Origin: JAJDYQ01 sp963662865 | Lineage (GTDB): Bacteria > Pseudomonadota > Gammaproteobacteria > JAJDYQ01 | Length of the DNA stretch: 64,000 bases | NCBI GenBank assembly: GCA_963662865.1 | Contig: OY759969.1 | Location: forward strand, 1,798,001 to 1,862,000 | Reading direction: 5' to 3' | Part shown: piece after piece, positions 35,358 to 44,150 of the stretch | How the letters are laid out: each line of letters starts with the position of its first letter | Position numbering within the stretch: the first letter of the stretch is position 1 | The notes under the pieces: model-generated | The model's database searches: none | Told to the model about the DNA's origin: nothing | The model's input: only the letters and a program-made list of their open reading frames with translations | Position numbers and translations under genes: made by a program

Positions 35358-36257
35358 TCAGTATGCCTGTATTCCAAACTTCAAAAGAAGGCGTGGAAGT
35401 ATGTCATCAAGACTCTGTACATCTTCATCTTTTAATTGAATGAGATGAAAATTATATTTGTTATACAGTTCTATTTTCTCTTTTTTTCTGGCAAGGTATT
35501 TGCGATCATTTTCATACCCCCAGTACTCAATATAAACATTGCCGGAAGGTATATAAAAATCACAATATGCATTTTCTTCTATAGGCAGTTTTCTCTCATA
35601 GGCATGAACTATGCCCGCCATGTAAAGCCAATTATCAATCAGCATTTCTGCTTTTGAGCGCACCATATGTCCATCTGTGGCCCTGTGCTTTGCGGGAAAT
35701 CTCTTTCGAAAATCCATAAAATCTGATGTCTCTTTCTTTGAATCAGCATCCTGACTCAACTTTTCACCAGTAATTTCGCCTGCGCTTTCGCGAAGAGCAC
35801 TAACACTTATTATGGCTTCAGGCCATCGCACATAAGGAACACCCGTCCTTCTATCATTAGACTGTACGCCACCAAGTTTTTTACCGTAATCAGAGACAAT
35901 CCATCCTTTCTGAAATTTTTTTATCCAGCCAAGTTCTGCAAGCATGTGATTTATTTTTGTTGCTGAAATAGCGAAATGATTACCAATAGACTTTGCGGTA
36001 ATAAAAGGTTGTGCCGATATACCTTCAGGTACATCAGCTAATTTGAGGCTTTCCGGCCATATCACATATTTGCCGAATTTTTTGGACATGGCAGCCTCAC
36101 CACCTGCTGACACTCCCTCTTCAGTCAGTTCAGTCTGGTCTCCCTGTCCCACCAAATAGCCCGCCGTGGCTAGCAGTTCAAACATTGCGCCTACTGAAAT
36201 GCCTTTTTTTTTGGCCAAAGCGGATGTTGATATTTTTTTAGGGCCAGAATGCTTCAT
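35358..36257 (-). CDS. HTH and PD-(D/E)XK nuclease-like protein
   Basis: 299-aa protein. The N-terminal half has a short helical segment (SALAKKKGISVGAMFELLA, 12-30) and two related modules beginning KYVIWPESL (63-71) and PYVRWPEAI (141-149). Between them is a winged-helix-like stretch (TAKSIGNHFAISATKINHML, 88-107, then KGWIVSDYGKKLGG), as in phage antirepressor-type proteins. The C-terminal part (200-299) resembles a restriction-endonuclease fold: Glu204 in RSKAEMLID, Asp233 in YCDFYIP and Glu244 in VYIEYWG, with a basic helix after. The usual lysine is Trp (EYW), a variant seen in related nucleases. It starts 37 nt after rplQ with no clear ribosome-binding site. Function unknown; a repair or defence nuclease is inferred. 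Confidence 0.75.
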   Translation of the reverse strand: MKHSGPKKISTSALAKKKGISVGAMFELLATAGYLVGQGDQTELTEEGVSAGGEAAMSKKFGKYVIWPESLKLADVPEGISAQPFITAKSIGNHFAISATKINHMLAELGWIKKFQKGWIVSDYGKKLGGVQSNDRRTGVPYVRWPEAIISVSALRESAGEITGEKLSQDADSKKETSDFMDFRKRFPAKHRATDGHMVRSKAEMLIDNWLYMAGIVHAYERKLPIEENAYCDFYIPSGNVYIEYWGYENDRKYLARKKEKIELYNKYNFHLIQLKDEDVQSLDDILPRLLLKFGIQAY

Positions 36258-36294
36258 AAAAATCCGGATGATGCTTTTTTGAGATAACTCTGCG

Positions 36295-36666
36295 TTAATC
36301 CTCAGGTTCAGGACGATCCATCAACTCGACATAGGCCATAGGTGCCTTATCACCAGCACGGTAGCCACATTTTAGAATGCGAAGATAGCCACCCGGGCGT
36401 TTCCTGTAGCGTGGCCCCAGGTCATTAAATAGCTTCGTGACGACCTCACGGTCCCGAAGGCGAGCAAAGGCCAGCCTGCGCTTAGCAACAGAATCTTCCC
36501 TGGCTATAGTTATCAACGGTTCCGCAACACGACGCAATTCCTTAGCCTTAGGCAAGGTAGTTTTAATCAATTCATGGCGAAAAAGCGAAGCTGCCATGTT
36601 GCGAAACATGGCTTTACGATGACTACTGTCACGACTTAATCGGCGACCCGAGTGACGATGACGCAT
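36295..36666 (-). CDS. rplQ: ribosomal protein bL17
   Basis: Large-subunit protein L17, 123 aa, near the exit tunnel. The signature MRHRHSGRRLSRDSSHRKAM is complete. Last ribosomal gene of the alpha group, 25 nt after rpoA. No obvious terminator separates it from the nuclease gene 37 nt downstream, so read-through is likely. Confidence 0.98.
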   Translation of the reverse strand: MRHRHSGRRLSRDSSHRKAMFRNMAASLFRHELIKTTLPKAKELRRVAEPLITIAREDSVAKRRLAFARLRDREVVTKLFNDLGPRYRKRPGGYLRILKCGYRAGDKAPMAYVELMDRPEPED

Positions 36667-36691
36667 GATAAATATCCCTGGTAAATTCTAA

Positions 36692-37696
36692 TCAACTAAA
36701 AAACGGATTGCCTCTGTTTTCAAGATCGACAGGAGGCCAATTCTCAAGTTTCATACCCAAAGTTAGCTCATAGGAAGCAAGTACATCTTTAATTTCGGTT
36801 AGAGACTTCTTACCCAAGTTTGGCGTTTTCAGTAATTCAACCTCGGTACGCTGAATAAGATCGCCAATATAATAAATACTTTCCGCCTTCAAACAGTTAG
36901 CTGAGCGTACCGTCAGCTCAAGATCATCGACAGGGCGCAGTAGCACTGGATCGATATCAGCAGCGCCCTGAGTCTCTTCTTCTGCCTGGGCCTCACCTTC
37001 AAGGTCGACAAAAACCGATAACTGGTCGCGTAGAATAGTAGCAGAACGACGAATGGCATCTTCAGGGTCAATTGTCCCATTGGTTTCGATATCAATAATC
37101 AATTTATCCATGTTAGTTTGCTGCTCAACGCGTGCGTCATCTACACTATAGGTCACGCGACGTACCGGACTAAACGATGCGTCAAGTTGCAAGCGACCTA
37201 CAGGATTATCTTCATCGATATTGCGCCTTCTGGTAACAGGCACGTAGCCACGACCGCGCCGAATTTTCAACGCCATCTTCAAAGTTGTATCAGTGGTGAT
37301 ATGGGCAATAACATGGTCAGGATTAGCAATTTCTACATCATGGCCGACCGCTATATCGTCGGCAGTGACCAAGCCTATTTCGCTTTTTTCAAGCATAACG
37401 GTTGCTTCATCACGTTCATGCATAATAATAGCGACATCCTTCAAATTAAGCAGAATATCAATCACATCTTCTTGCACTCCCTCTATTGCAGTGTATTCAT
37501 GCAAAACACCATCAATTTCAACTTCCGTAATGGCGCAACCTGGCATGGAGGATAGTAAAATGCGACGCAGAGCATTACCTAGCGTGTGACCAAAACCTCT
37601 TTCCAGCGGTTCCATAATAACGCGAGAGTGATTGCTGCCAATAGTCTTTATATCAACAATTCGAGGCTTTAGAAATTCATTAACATTACCTTGCAT
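36692..37696 (-). CDS. rpoA: RNA polymerase alpha subunit
   Basis: 334 aa. The N-terminal domain dimerises and holds beta and beta' (EPLERGFGHTLGNALRRILLSS). The C-terminal domain binds UP elements and activators (LLKTPNLGKKSLTEIKDVLA). The linker is slightly long and acid-rich (EGEAQAEEETQGAADID), accounting for the few extra residues over the E. coli protein. It lies between rpsD and rplQ, the standard alpha-operon order. Confidence 0.99.
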   Translation of the reverse strand: MQGNVNEFLKPRIVDIKTIGSNHSRVIMEPLERGFGHTLGNALRRILLSSMPGCAITEVEIDGVLHEYTAIEGVQEDVIDILLNLKDVAIIMHERDEATVMLEKSEIGLVTADDIAVGHDVEIANPDHVIAHITTDTTLKMALKIRRGRGYVPVTRRRNIDEDNPVGRLQLDASFSPVRRVTYSVDDARVEQQTNMDKLIIDIETNGTIDPEDAIRRSATILRDQLSVFVDLEGEAQAEEETQGAADIDPVLLRPVDDLELTVRSANCLKAESIYYIGDLIQRTEVELLKTPNLGKKSLTEIKDVLASYELTLGMKLENWPPVDLENRGNPFFS

Positions 37697-37721
37697 ATAG
37701 GATCCCGGCTAGAAATAAAGA

Positions 37722-38345
37722 TTACTTGGAATAAAGTTCAACGATTAGCTGCTCGTTGATTTCCGAAGGCAGGTCACCACGATCAGGGACAGACTTAAAT
37801 ACGCCTTCCAGTTTCTTCGGATCAACATCAACCCAATCAACTTGACCAAGCTGCTCGGCGATATCCATTGCAGACTGTACGCGCGTTTGCTTTTTAACTT
37901 TCTCAGTAACCGCTATAGTATCACCCGCGTTAAGTTGATAGGAAGGAATATTCACAACTTTACCATTTACCATTACGCCCTTATGACCGACCAGTTGGCG
38001 TGCTTCGGCACGCGTTACACCATAACCCATACGATAGACGACATTATCCAATCGACACTCTAAAAGCTGTAACAGGTTATCGCCTGTAGATCCTTTACGT
38101 CGCGCCGCCACCTTGTAGTAGTTACGAAACTGTTTTTCCAACACCCCATACATGCGACGAACTTTTTGCTTTTCACGAAGCTGTAATCCATAATCAGAAA
38201 GCCTGCTTCGACGAGCACCGTGCATTCCAGGCCGACCACTTTCGAATTTACACTTAGACTCCAGCGAGCGCGTAGGACTTTTTAAATATAAGTCCGTCCC
38301 CTCGCGACGAGCAAGCTTACACTTTGAACCAAGATATCTTGCCAT
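37722..38345 (-). CDS. rpsD: ribosomal protein uS4
   Basis: Small-subunit assembly protein S4, 207 aa from ATG 38345 (MARYLGSKCKLARREGTDLY). The S4 RNA-binding domain is at about 95-160. A longer frame reaching 38393 overlaps rpsK and is rejected. In E. coli S4 represses the alpha operon by binding the rpsM leader; a hairpin ahead of rpsM here could serve this. Confidence 0.98.
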   Translation of the reverse strand: MARYLGSKCKLARREGTDLYLKSPTRSLESKCKFESGRPGMHGARRSRLSDYGLQLREKQKVRRMYGVLEKQFRNYYKVAARRKGSTGDNLLQLLECRLDNVVYRMGYGVTRAEARQLVGHKGVMVNGKVVNIPSYQLNAGDTIAVTEKVKKQTRVQSAMDIAEQLGQVDWVDVDPKKLEGVFKSVPDRGDLPSEINEQLIVELYSK

Positions 38346-38362
38346 AATAAATATCCAAAAAA

Positions 38363-38746
38363 TTAAACTCGACGCCTCTTCGGTGGACGACATCCGTTAT
38401 GAGGAATAGGTGTCACGTCGGTAATGTTAGTGATCTTGAAGCCAGCGTTATTAAACGCACGTACGGCGGACTCACGACCGGGGCCAGGGCCCTTGATTTT
38501 AACTTCAAGGTTTTGCAGGCCATGTTCTTTAAGGCGATCAGTCATATTTTCTGCGGCAACCTGAGCCGCAAACGGAGTGCTTTTCCGGGAACCACGAAAA
38601 CCGGAACCACCTGCGGTTGACCAAGCCAGCGCATTACCCTGGCGGTCAGTAACCATTACGATAGTGTTATTAAAAGACGCATGAATATGTGCAATTCCAT
38701 CGGTAATCGTCTTTTTAACTTTTTTACGTGAGCTTGAAACAGCCAT
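38363..38746 (-). CDS. rpsK: ribosomal protein uS11
   Basis: Small-subunit platform protein S11, 127 aa from ATG 38746 (MAVSSSRKKVKKTITDGIAH). The core AFNNAGFKITNITDVTPIPHNGCRPPKRRRV ending is diagnostic (last 20 residues ITDVTPIPHNGCRPPKRRRV). It lies between rpsM and rpsD. Confidence 0.98.
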   Translation of the reverse strand: MAVSSSRKKVKKTITDGIAHIHASFNNTIVMVTDRQGNALAWSTAGGSGFRGSRKSTPFAAQVAAENMTDRLKEHGLQNLEVKIKGPGPGRESAVRAFNNAGFKITNITDVTPIPHNGCRPPKRRRV

Positions 38747-38775
38747 AAATACAGACCTCAGGGTCATTTATCATT

Positions 38776-39132
38776 TTAACGTTTAATTAGGCGACGCGGC
38801 CCTTTTCGAGTACGCGCATTGGTTTTCGTGCGCTGACCACGCAGGGGCAAGCCACGACGATGACGTATACCGCGATAGCAGCCCAAGTCCATGAGACGTT
38901 TGATATTCATAGAAACTTCACGACGAAGATCACCTTCTACGGTATATCCGCCAATGGCACCACGAATCTTTTCAAGCTCTGGTTCGGAAAGATCACGAAC
39001 TTTCGTATCAGGCACAATACCAGTGGTCTTGCAGATTTGACGCGCACGCGCGATGCCAATACCATAAATTGCCGTTAGAGCGATCATGCTGTGCTTATTA
39101 TCTGAAATGTTAATTCCGGCTATACGTGCCAC
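38776..39132 (-). CDS. rpsM: ribosomal protein uS13
   Basis: Small-subunit head protein S13, 118 aa. The canonical N-terminus (M)ARIAGINISDNKH is reached from GTG 39132, which has AGGGG 8 nt upstream. An in-frame TTG two codons earlier (39138) is less likely. The C-terminus RGQRTKTNARTRKGPRR is typical. First gene of the alpha group. Confidence 0.97.
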   Translation of the reverse strand: MARIAGINISDNKHSMIALTAIYGIGIARARQICKTTGIVPDTKVRDLSEPELEKIRGAIGGYTVEGDLRREVSMNIKRLMDLGCYRGIRHRRGLPLRGQRTKTNARTRKGPRRLIKR

Positions 39133-39153
39133 TTGCAAACCCCTATAAAATCA

Positions 39154-39183
39154 GTCAGCCAAGTCAGACTTGGCCTTGCTGAC
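39154..39183 (-). promoter_or_regulatory. hairpin in the rpsM leader
   Basis: On the minus strand GTCA, a 5-nt bulge, then GCCAAGTC-T-GACTTGGC and TGAC: 8-bp inner arms around one base plus 4-bp outer arms. It is followed by TGATTTTAT and then the rpsM ribosome-binding site. Position at the spc/alpha junction suits an S4-binding leader or a weak terminator after rpmJ. Confidence 0.5.
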
Positions 39184-39261
39184 CGCCCCTTCACGCAGGG
39201 TGTGCGATTCTAGGTCAGCAACCATTAGAAATCAATAATAATCCGGACAAAAACAAGGATT

Positions 39262-39375
39262 TTATCCCTGACGCTGTTTATGACGCGGGTCGGTGCATAT
39301 TACACGCACGACACCCCTGCGCTTAACTACCTTACAGTTGCGGCAGATCTTTTTAACAGAAGCTCTGACTTTCAT
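39262..39375 (-). CDS. rpmJ: ribosomal protein bL36
   Basis: 37-aa L36 (MKVRASVKKICRNCKVVKRR and on). The zinc ligands C-X2-C, Cys and His are all present (CRNC, ICTDPRH), so this is the zinc-binding form. It sits 28 nt after secY, the usual end of the spc operon, and 129 nt before rpsM. Confidence 0.97.
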   Translation of the reverse strand: MKVRASVKKICRNCKVVKRRGVVRVICTDPRHKQRQG

Positions 39376-39403
39376 ATACATATTCCTCAATAAATCGGCT
39401 AAC

Positions 39404-40753
39404 TTAACGGATTAAGCCGCCTACACCACCTTTCAAATTCGCTTTTTTCATCAAACTCTCGTACCGATGTGGTACTGAATGTGCCTGTACTTGGGCCATG
39501 AAATCCATGACTACCACGACAATAATCAGCAGTGAGGTACCCCCAAAATAGAATGGGACACTCAGCCACAAAATTAAAAACTCAGGCAATAAACATATCA
39601 CGGTGATGTACATTGCCCCTACGGCAGTCAAACGCGTCATCACCTTGTCAATGTAACGTGCTGTCTGATCACCGGGCCGGACACCCGGTATAAAAGCGCC
39701 TGATTTTTTTAAGTTCTGGGCTGTTTCTCGTGCGTTGAATAACAGCGCAGCGGAGAAAAAGCAAAAACCAATAATGGCTACGGCGTAAAGTATCACATAC
39801 AATGGCTGACCAGGCGACATCAGTACAGCAATATCGCCAAACCACTCAAGCCCTCCAGCTTCGCCAAACCAACGACCCATGGTGGCGGGAAACAAAATAA
39901 TGCTTGAAGCAAAAATAGGTGGTAAAACACCAGCCACATTCAACTTTAGCGGCAAATGCGAACTTTGAGCCGCGAACATTTTCCGGCCCTGCTGCCTTTT
40001 TGCATAATTTACAGTAATACGACGTTGCCCACGCTCAACGAAAACCACAAAACCAATAACCGTAATAGACAAGACAACGAGGGCAAGAACCAGCATAGAG
40101 CTGTACTCACCCGTACTTACATTTTCCAGAGTTCCGCCAATAGCGGCTGGCAAACCAGCCACGATACCTGCGAAAATCAGCAGCGAAATACCATTACCGA
40201 TACCTCGCTCGGAAATCTGCTCGCCAAGCCACATCAAAAATACAGTTCCCGTGATCAGACTAACCGTTGCAATAAAGACAAAGCCAGGACCGGGCTCCAA
40301 GACTAAGCCCATACCGCCAGCCGCTGTCTGTGCCTGCAATGCAGTGGACACTCCAATACCCTGAAATGCCGCCAAGCCAACGGTTGCATAACGAGTATAT
40401 TGCGTAATCTTTCGGCGGCCTGCCTCGCCGCCTTCTTTACGCAACTGCTCCAATGCCGGTACGGCATGTTGCATCAACATAAAAATAATAGATGCCGTAA
40501 TGTACGGCATAATTCCAAGCGACATGATACTAAATCGTTCCAAGGCGCCGCCTGAGAACATGTTGAACATATCTAAAATCGTGCCTTGATTTTGATTGAA
40601 CAGATCAGCCATCGCTATCGGATTTACACCAGGAACCGGTATATGCGTACCCACCCTGAAAACAAAAATCGCGAACAGGACAAAAAACAGGCGCTTGCGC
40701 AACTCGGCTAATTTACCGATATCACCAAGACTTCCTAAAGCATTAGCAGCCAT
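39404..40753 (-). CDS. secY: protein translocase subunit SecY
   Basis: Central channel of the Sec translocon, 449 aa with ten membrane segments. Landmarks: RVGTHIPVPGVNP near the first span, MPYITASIIFMLM in the plug/gate region, and the cytoplasmic loops KFNAR-type segment (FNARETAQNLKKSGAFIPG). It lies between rplO and rpmJ in the spc operon. Confidence 0.99.
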   Translation of the reverse strand: MAANALGSLGDIGKLAELRKRLFFVLFAIFVFRVGTHIPVPGVNPIAMADLFNQNQGTILDMFNMFSGGALERFSIMSLGIMPYITASIIFMLMQHAVPALEQLRKEGGEAGRRKITQYTRYATVGLAAFQGIGVSTALQAQTAAGGMGLVLEPGPGFVFIATVSLITGTVFLMWLGEQISERGIGNGISLLIFAGIVAGLPAAIGGTLENVSTGEYSSMLVLALVVLSITVIGFVVFVERGQRRITVNYAKRQQGRKMFAAQSSHLPLKLNVAGVLPPIFASSIILFPATMGRWFGEAGGLEWFGDIAVLMSPGQPLYVILYAVAIIGFCFFSAALLFNARETAQNLKKSGAFIPGVRPGDQTARYIDKVMTRLTAVGAMYITVICLLPEFLILWLSVPFYFGGTSLLIIVVVVMDFMAQVQAHSVPHRYESLMKKANLKGGVGGLIR

Positions 40754-40767
40754 ATTTTAGTTCCTTG

Positions 40768-41202
40768 CTAGCCTTCAATCTTTCCGCCAGCAGCTTCAAT
40801 CGCCGCACGCGCACCTTTTGCCACCTGAAGGCCTTTAACAATAACGGCCCTACCAATTTCACCTGATCGAAATATTTTCACGGTCTCAACATTGCCATTA
40901 ATCAAGCCAGCTACCTTAAGCGATAGTAAATCCACAGTATCGCCTTCCACTTTATTTAATTCAGAAAGGCGAATTTCAGCCACAGTCAGAGACTTGTGTG
41001 AGTGAAAACCAGATTTTGGCAAACGACGCTGGATGGGCATCTGACCACCCTCGAAACCAACCTTATGATAACCGCCAGAACGAGACTTCTGACCATTGTG
41101 ACCGCGGCCACAGGTCTTACCCAAGCCGGAACCGATGCCACGGCCGACTCGCTTAGCCATGGAGCGACTGCCTGCAGCAGGTTTTATTGTATTCAGCTTC
41201 AT
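40768..41202 (-). CDS. rplO: ribosomal protein uL15
   Basis: Large-subunit protein L15, 144 aa from ATG 41202 (MKLNTIKPAAGSRSMAKRVG). Gly-rich GRGIGSGLGKTCGRGHNGQ is characteristic. The start lies 1 nt after the rpmD stop, implying coupled translation; an upstream in-frame start (41220) would overlap rpmD. Confidence 0.98.
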   Translation of the reverse strand: MKLNTIKPAAGSRSMAKRVGRGIGSGLGKTCGRGHNGQKSRSGGYHKVGFEGGQMPIQRRLPKSGFHSHKSLTVAEIRLSELNKVEGDTVDLLSLKVAGLINGNVETVKIFRSGEIGRAVIVKGLQVAKGARAAIEAAGGKIEG

Positions 41203-41203
41203 C

Positions 41204-41398
41204 TTAAGTCCCTTCAACATTCAACATGTAGGAAATTTTGTTGATCATTCCACGATTCTCAGGCGTGTCCACAACGGTAACTGTCTGATGCATACGGCGA
41301 ATGCCCAAGCCAGCGGCACAAGCCTTATGATTTTTCAGGCGCCCATTCAGGCTACGAACCAGCATCACCGTAATTTGTTTTTGATTTACATCAGCCAT
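41204..41398 (-). CDS. rpmD: ribosomal protein uL30
   Basis: Large-subunit protein L30, 64 aa. The core ITVMLVRSLNGRLKNHKACA and LGIRRMHQTVTVVDTPENRG matches the family. Five nucleotides after rpsE and one before rplO. Confidence 0.96.
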   Translation of the reverse strand: MADVNQKQITVMLVRSLNGRLKNHKACAAGLGIRRMHQTVTVVDTPENRGMINKISYMLNVEGT

Positions 41399-41403
41399 GA
41401 CTT

Positions 41404-41910
41404 TTATCCTGTAATTTCAGCAACGCTTTTGCCACGTTTGGCTGCCACATCTTCAGGGGAGCGCATATGATGTAAAGCATCAATAGTTGCTCGCACCACA
41501 TTAACCGGATTGCGTGAACCATATGACTTAGCCAACACGTTATGAACACCAACCACTTCCAGTACGGCACGCATGGCACCACCAGCAATAATACCGGTAC
41601 CCTCAGATGCTGGCTGTATATAGACACTTGAACCCGCATGCTTTGCTTGTACGGGGTAATACAGAGTTCTGTTGTTCAAAAAAACATTGACCATATTTTT
41701 ACGAGCTTTTTCCATTGCCTTCTGGATTGCAATCGGTACTTCCTTGGCTTTCCCGTAACCAAAACCGATTTTGCCATTGCCATCACCTACAACAGTAAGC
41801 GCAGTAAAACCAAACTGGCGACCGCCCTTGACCACTTTGGCCACACGGTTAACGACTACCAATTTCTCAATCAGCCCGTCACTCTGTTGCTGCATATCCT
41901 GATTTGCCAT
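41404..41910 (-). CDS. rpsE: ribosomal protein uS5
   Basis: Small-subunit protein S5, 168 aa, involved in decoding accuracy. The N-terminal dsRBD-like domain (VNRVAKVVKGGRQFGFTALT) and GYGKAKEVPIAIQKAMEKAR are intact, then GTGIIAGGAMRAVLE. The region around VVKGGRQF is the wild-type form at spectinomycin-related positions as far as I can judge. Confidence 0.98.
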   Translation of the reverse strand: MANQDMQQQSDGLIEKLVVVNRVAKVVKGGRQFGFTALTVVGDGNGKIGFGYGKAKEVPIAIQKAMEKARKNMVNVFLNNRTLYYPVQAKHAGSSVYIQPASEGTGIIAGGAMRAVLEVVGVHNVLAKSYGSRNPVNVVRATIDALHHMRSPEDVAAKRGKSVAEITG

Positions 41911-41950
41911 CTTAAGCTCCGTCTACCATGCCCCTAGCATTCATCAATAA

Positions 41951-42304
41951 TTAAAACTGTAAACCGGCTTCACGTGCCGCGTCGGCCAATGCCTGAATAC
42001 GGCCATGATATTTAAAGCCACCACGATCAAAGGCAACTCTTTCTACTCCGGCAGCCTTTGTACGCTCAGCAATAGCCTTACCTATGGCAACCGCAGCATC
42101 TTTATTGCCAGAGCTCTTAATGTCGCCACGCAAATCTTTATCCAGGGTGGAGGCACTGGCAATTACCTTGCTGCCTGTCGCATCAAATACCTGCGCGTAG
42201 ATATGGCGAGGAGTACGATAGATCGTCAAACGCTCAACCGCCAGCTCGTAAATCTTTGCGCGAGCGCGACGGGCACGGCGCAGCCTTCTACTATTATCTG
42301 CCAT
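41951..42304 (-). CDS. rplR: ribosomal protein uL18
   Basis: 5S-rRNA-binding protein L18, 117 aa. RLTIYRTPRHIYAQVFDATG and the ending FDRGGFKYHGRIQALADAAR are typical. Lies between rplF and rpsE. Confidence 0.98.
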   Translation of the reverse strand: MADNSRRLRRARRARAKIYELAVERLTIYRTPRHIYAQVFDATGSKVIASASTLDKDLRGDIKSSGNKDAAVAIGKAIAERTKAAGVERVAFDRGGFKYHGRIQALADAAREAGLQF

Positions 42305-42333
42305 AGTTACTCCGCTAAACTCTATTAGGGAAC

Positions 42334-42870
42334 CTACTTCTTCTTCGCTTCTTTTCGGACGATGTTCTCATCAACATAACGAACACCCTTGCCTTTATAA
42401 GGCTCCGGTGGACGCCAGGCACGTATCTCCGCTGCCACCTGACCCACTTTCTGCTTATCCATACCCTTGACGACAATATCAGTCTGACTAGGCGTGTCGA
42501 CCTCAATACCTTCAGGTATTTCATAATCCACAGGGTGAGAAAAACCCAGGATGAGCTTCAATTTCTTACCTTGTGCCTGGGCGCGATAGCCTACACCAAC
42601 AAGCTGTAACCTCTTTTCCCAGCCCTGAGAAACACCTGTAACCACGTTATTGGCAATAGCACGCATAGTGCCTGCCATAGCAGCGACCGCACGATCATTC
42701 TCAACAGCCACTGAGAACTTAAGCGCTCCATCTTCCACAATGGCATTCACAGAATCATGAATCGTGATCTCCATCAAGCCCTTAATCCCCTTCACAGTTA
42801 GTGTGGGGCCACTGAGGCTTACATCAACACCGGGCGGGATCATAACCGGGGCATTCGATACTCTAGACAT
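42334..42870 (-). CDS. rplF: ribosomal protein uL6
   Basis: Large-subunit protein L6, 178 aa, two related domains near the factor-binding site. MSRVSNAPVMIPPGVDVSLS at the start and the closing EPYKGKGVRYVDENIVRKEA are diagnostic. Confidence 0.98.
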   Translation of the reverse strand: MSRVSNAPVMIPPGVDVSLSGPTLTVKGIKGLMEITIHDSVNAIVEDGALKFSVAVENDRAVAAMAGTMRAIANNVVTGVSQGWEKRLQLVGVGYRAQAQGKKLKLILGFSHPVDYEIPEGIEVDTPSQTDIVVKGMDKQKVGQVAAEIRAWRPPEPYKGKGVRYVDENIVRKEAKKK

Positions 42871-42881
42871 GGCTACGCCTT

Positions 42882-43277
42882 TTAGCTTACATAGCAGAGG
42901 ACTTCGCCGCCCTCGCCAATCTCACGCGCCTTACGGTCGCTCATAATGCCTTTCGATGTAGATACAACAGCCACACCAAGGCCGCCATTAACGCTTGGCA
43001 AATCATCTTTACCAACATACATGCGCAGTCCAGGACGACTGCGTCGTTGAATCATTTCGATAACAGGTTTGCCCTGGTAATACTTGAGGTCTATGGTCAG
43101 CGCCAACATCGCACCGCTACGCTCGACACCAAAATCAGCAATATAACCCTCATCCTTCAACACTTGAGCAATAGCCGCCTTAACCCCGGAAGAGGGCATT
43201 GAAACATTGCTTTTGTCAGCAGACTGACCATTACGGATACGTGTCAGCATGTCAGCAATAGGGTCCTGTAAGCTCAT
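42882..43277 (-). CDS. rpsH: ribosomal protein uS8
   Basis: Small-subunit protein S8, 131 aa. MSLQDPIADMLTRIRNGQSA and the C-terminal STSKGIMSDRKAREIGEGGE are typical. In E. coli S8 represses the spc operon by binding near rplE; no such site was tested here. Confidence 0.98.
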   Translation of the reverse strand: MSLQDPIADMLTRIRNGQSADKSNVSMPSSGVKAAIAQVLKDEGYIADFGVERSGAMLALTIDLKYYQGKPVIEMIQRRSRPGLRMYVGKDDLPSVNGGLGVAVVSTSKGIMSDRKAREIGEGGEVLCYVS

Positions 43278-43290
43278 CTCGGTGGCCCTG

Positions 43291-43596
43291 CTACCAACTT
43301 GCCATAACTAGACCGGGAATGTCACCACGCATAGCTGCTTCACGCAGTTTGTTTCGGGACAGACCAAATTTGCGGTAATAACCGTGTGGGCGACCTGTCA
43401 GGCTACATCGATTATGCTGACGCACGGGGCTTGCATTACGCGGTAATTTCTGTAGCGCATCAGCCGCAGCAGTACGCTCTCCATCAGAAACCGTCCTGCT
43501 GTTAAAAATCTTCTTCAGCTCAGCACGCTTTGCCGCATATTTTGAAACGGTACGGGCGCGTTTGGCTTCGCGCGCAATCATTGATTTCTTAGCCAT
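43291..43596 (-). CDS. rpsN: ribosomal protein uS14
   Basis: Small-subunit protein S14, 101 aa, the long form without zinc-binding Cys pairs (only one Cys, in HNRCSLTGRPHG). The ending LREAAMRGDIPGLVMASW is standard. Four nucleotides after rplE. Confidence 0.98.
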   Translation of the reverse strand: MAKKSMIAREAKRARTVSKYAAKRAELKKIFNSRTVSDGERTAAADALQKLPRNASPVRQHNRCSLTGRPHGYYRKFGLSRNKLREAAMRGDIPGLVMASW

Positions 43597-43600
43597 AATC

Positions 43601-44140
43601 CTAGTTCCTGAATGGAAAGTTAAAAGCGCCTAAAAGTGCGCGACCTGTTTCATCGGTTCTTGCTGAAGTCGTAATCGTGATGTCCATACCGCGTAGAGCG
43701 TCAATCTTGTCATAATCAATTTCAGGAAAAATAATCTGTTCTTTGACACCTAATGTGTAGTTACCTCGACCATCAAAAGACTTTGGATTTACTCCACGGA
43801 AATCACGAATACGCGGAATGGCAATATTGACCAGACGGTCCAGAAACTCATACATATGCCTGCTGCGTAACGTGACCTTACAACCAATAGGCCAGCCTTC
43901 GCGGATCTTGAAACCTGCAACAGACTTACGCGCATAAGTAACAATGGGCTTCTGGCCAGAAATCTTGGCCATATCCTCTACAGCGTTCTCGATAACCTTT
44001 TTATTACCAACGGCTTCACCCAGACCCATGTTGAGGGTAATCTTGATAATCCTCGGCACTTCCATGACATTGCCAACGCCAAGAGACTCCTTAAGCCGAG
44101 GAACAAGCGTTTCCCTGTATAAAGTTTCCAGCCGGGCCAT
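43601..44140 (-). CDS. rplE: ribosomal protein uL5
   Basis: 5S-rRNA-binding protein L5, 179 aa. IIKITLNMGLGEAVGNKKVI, KVTLRSRHMYEFLDRLVNIA and the end ALLGAFNFPFRN are diagnostic. Ten nucleotides after rplX. Confidence 0.98.
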   Translation of the reverse strand: MARLETLYRETLVPRLKESLGVGNVMEVPRIIKITLNMGLGEAVGNKKVIENAVEDMAKISGQKPIVTYARKSVAGFKIREGWPIGCKVTLRSRHMYEFLDRLVNIAIPRIRDFRGVNPKSFDGRGNYTLGVKEQIIFPEIDYDKIDALRGMDITITTSARTDETGRALLGAFNFPFRN

Positions 44141-44150
44141 TGCTTAAGTC

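Noticed and set aside
35154..35435. 93-codon plus-strand frame after uvrA
   Set aside because: Overlaps the 3' end of the nuclease gene on the other strand, has no domain and contains the hairpin at 35246.
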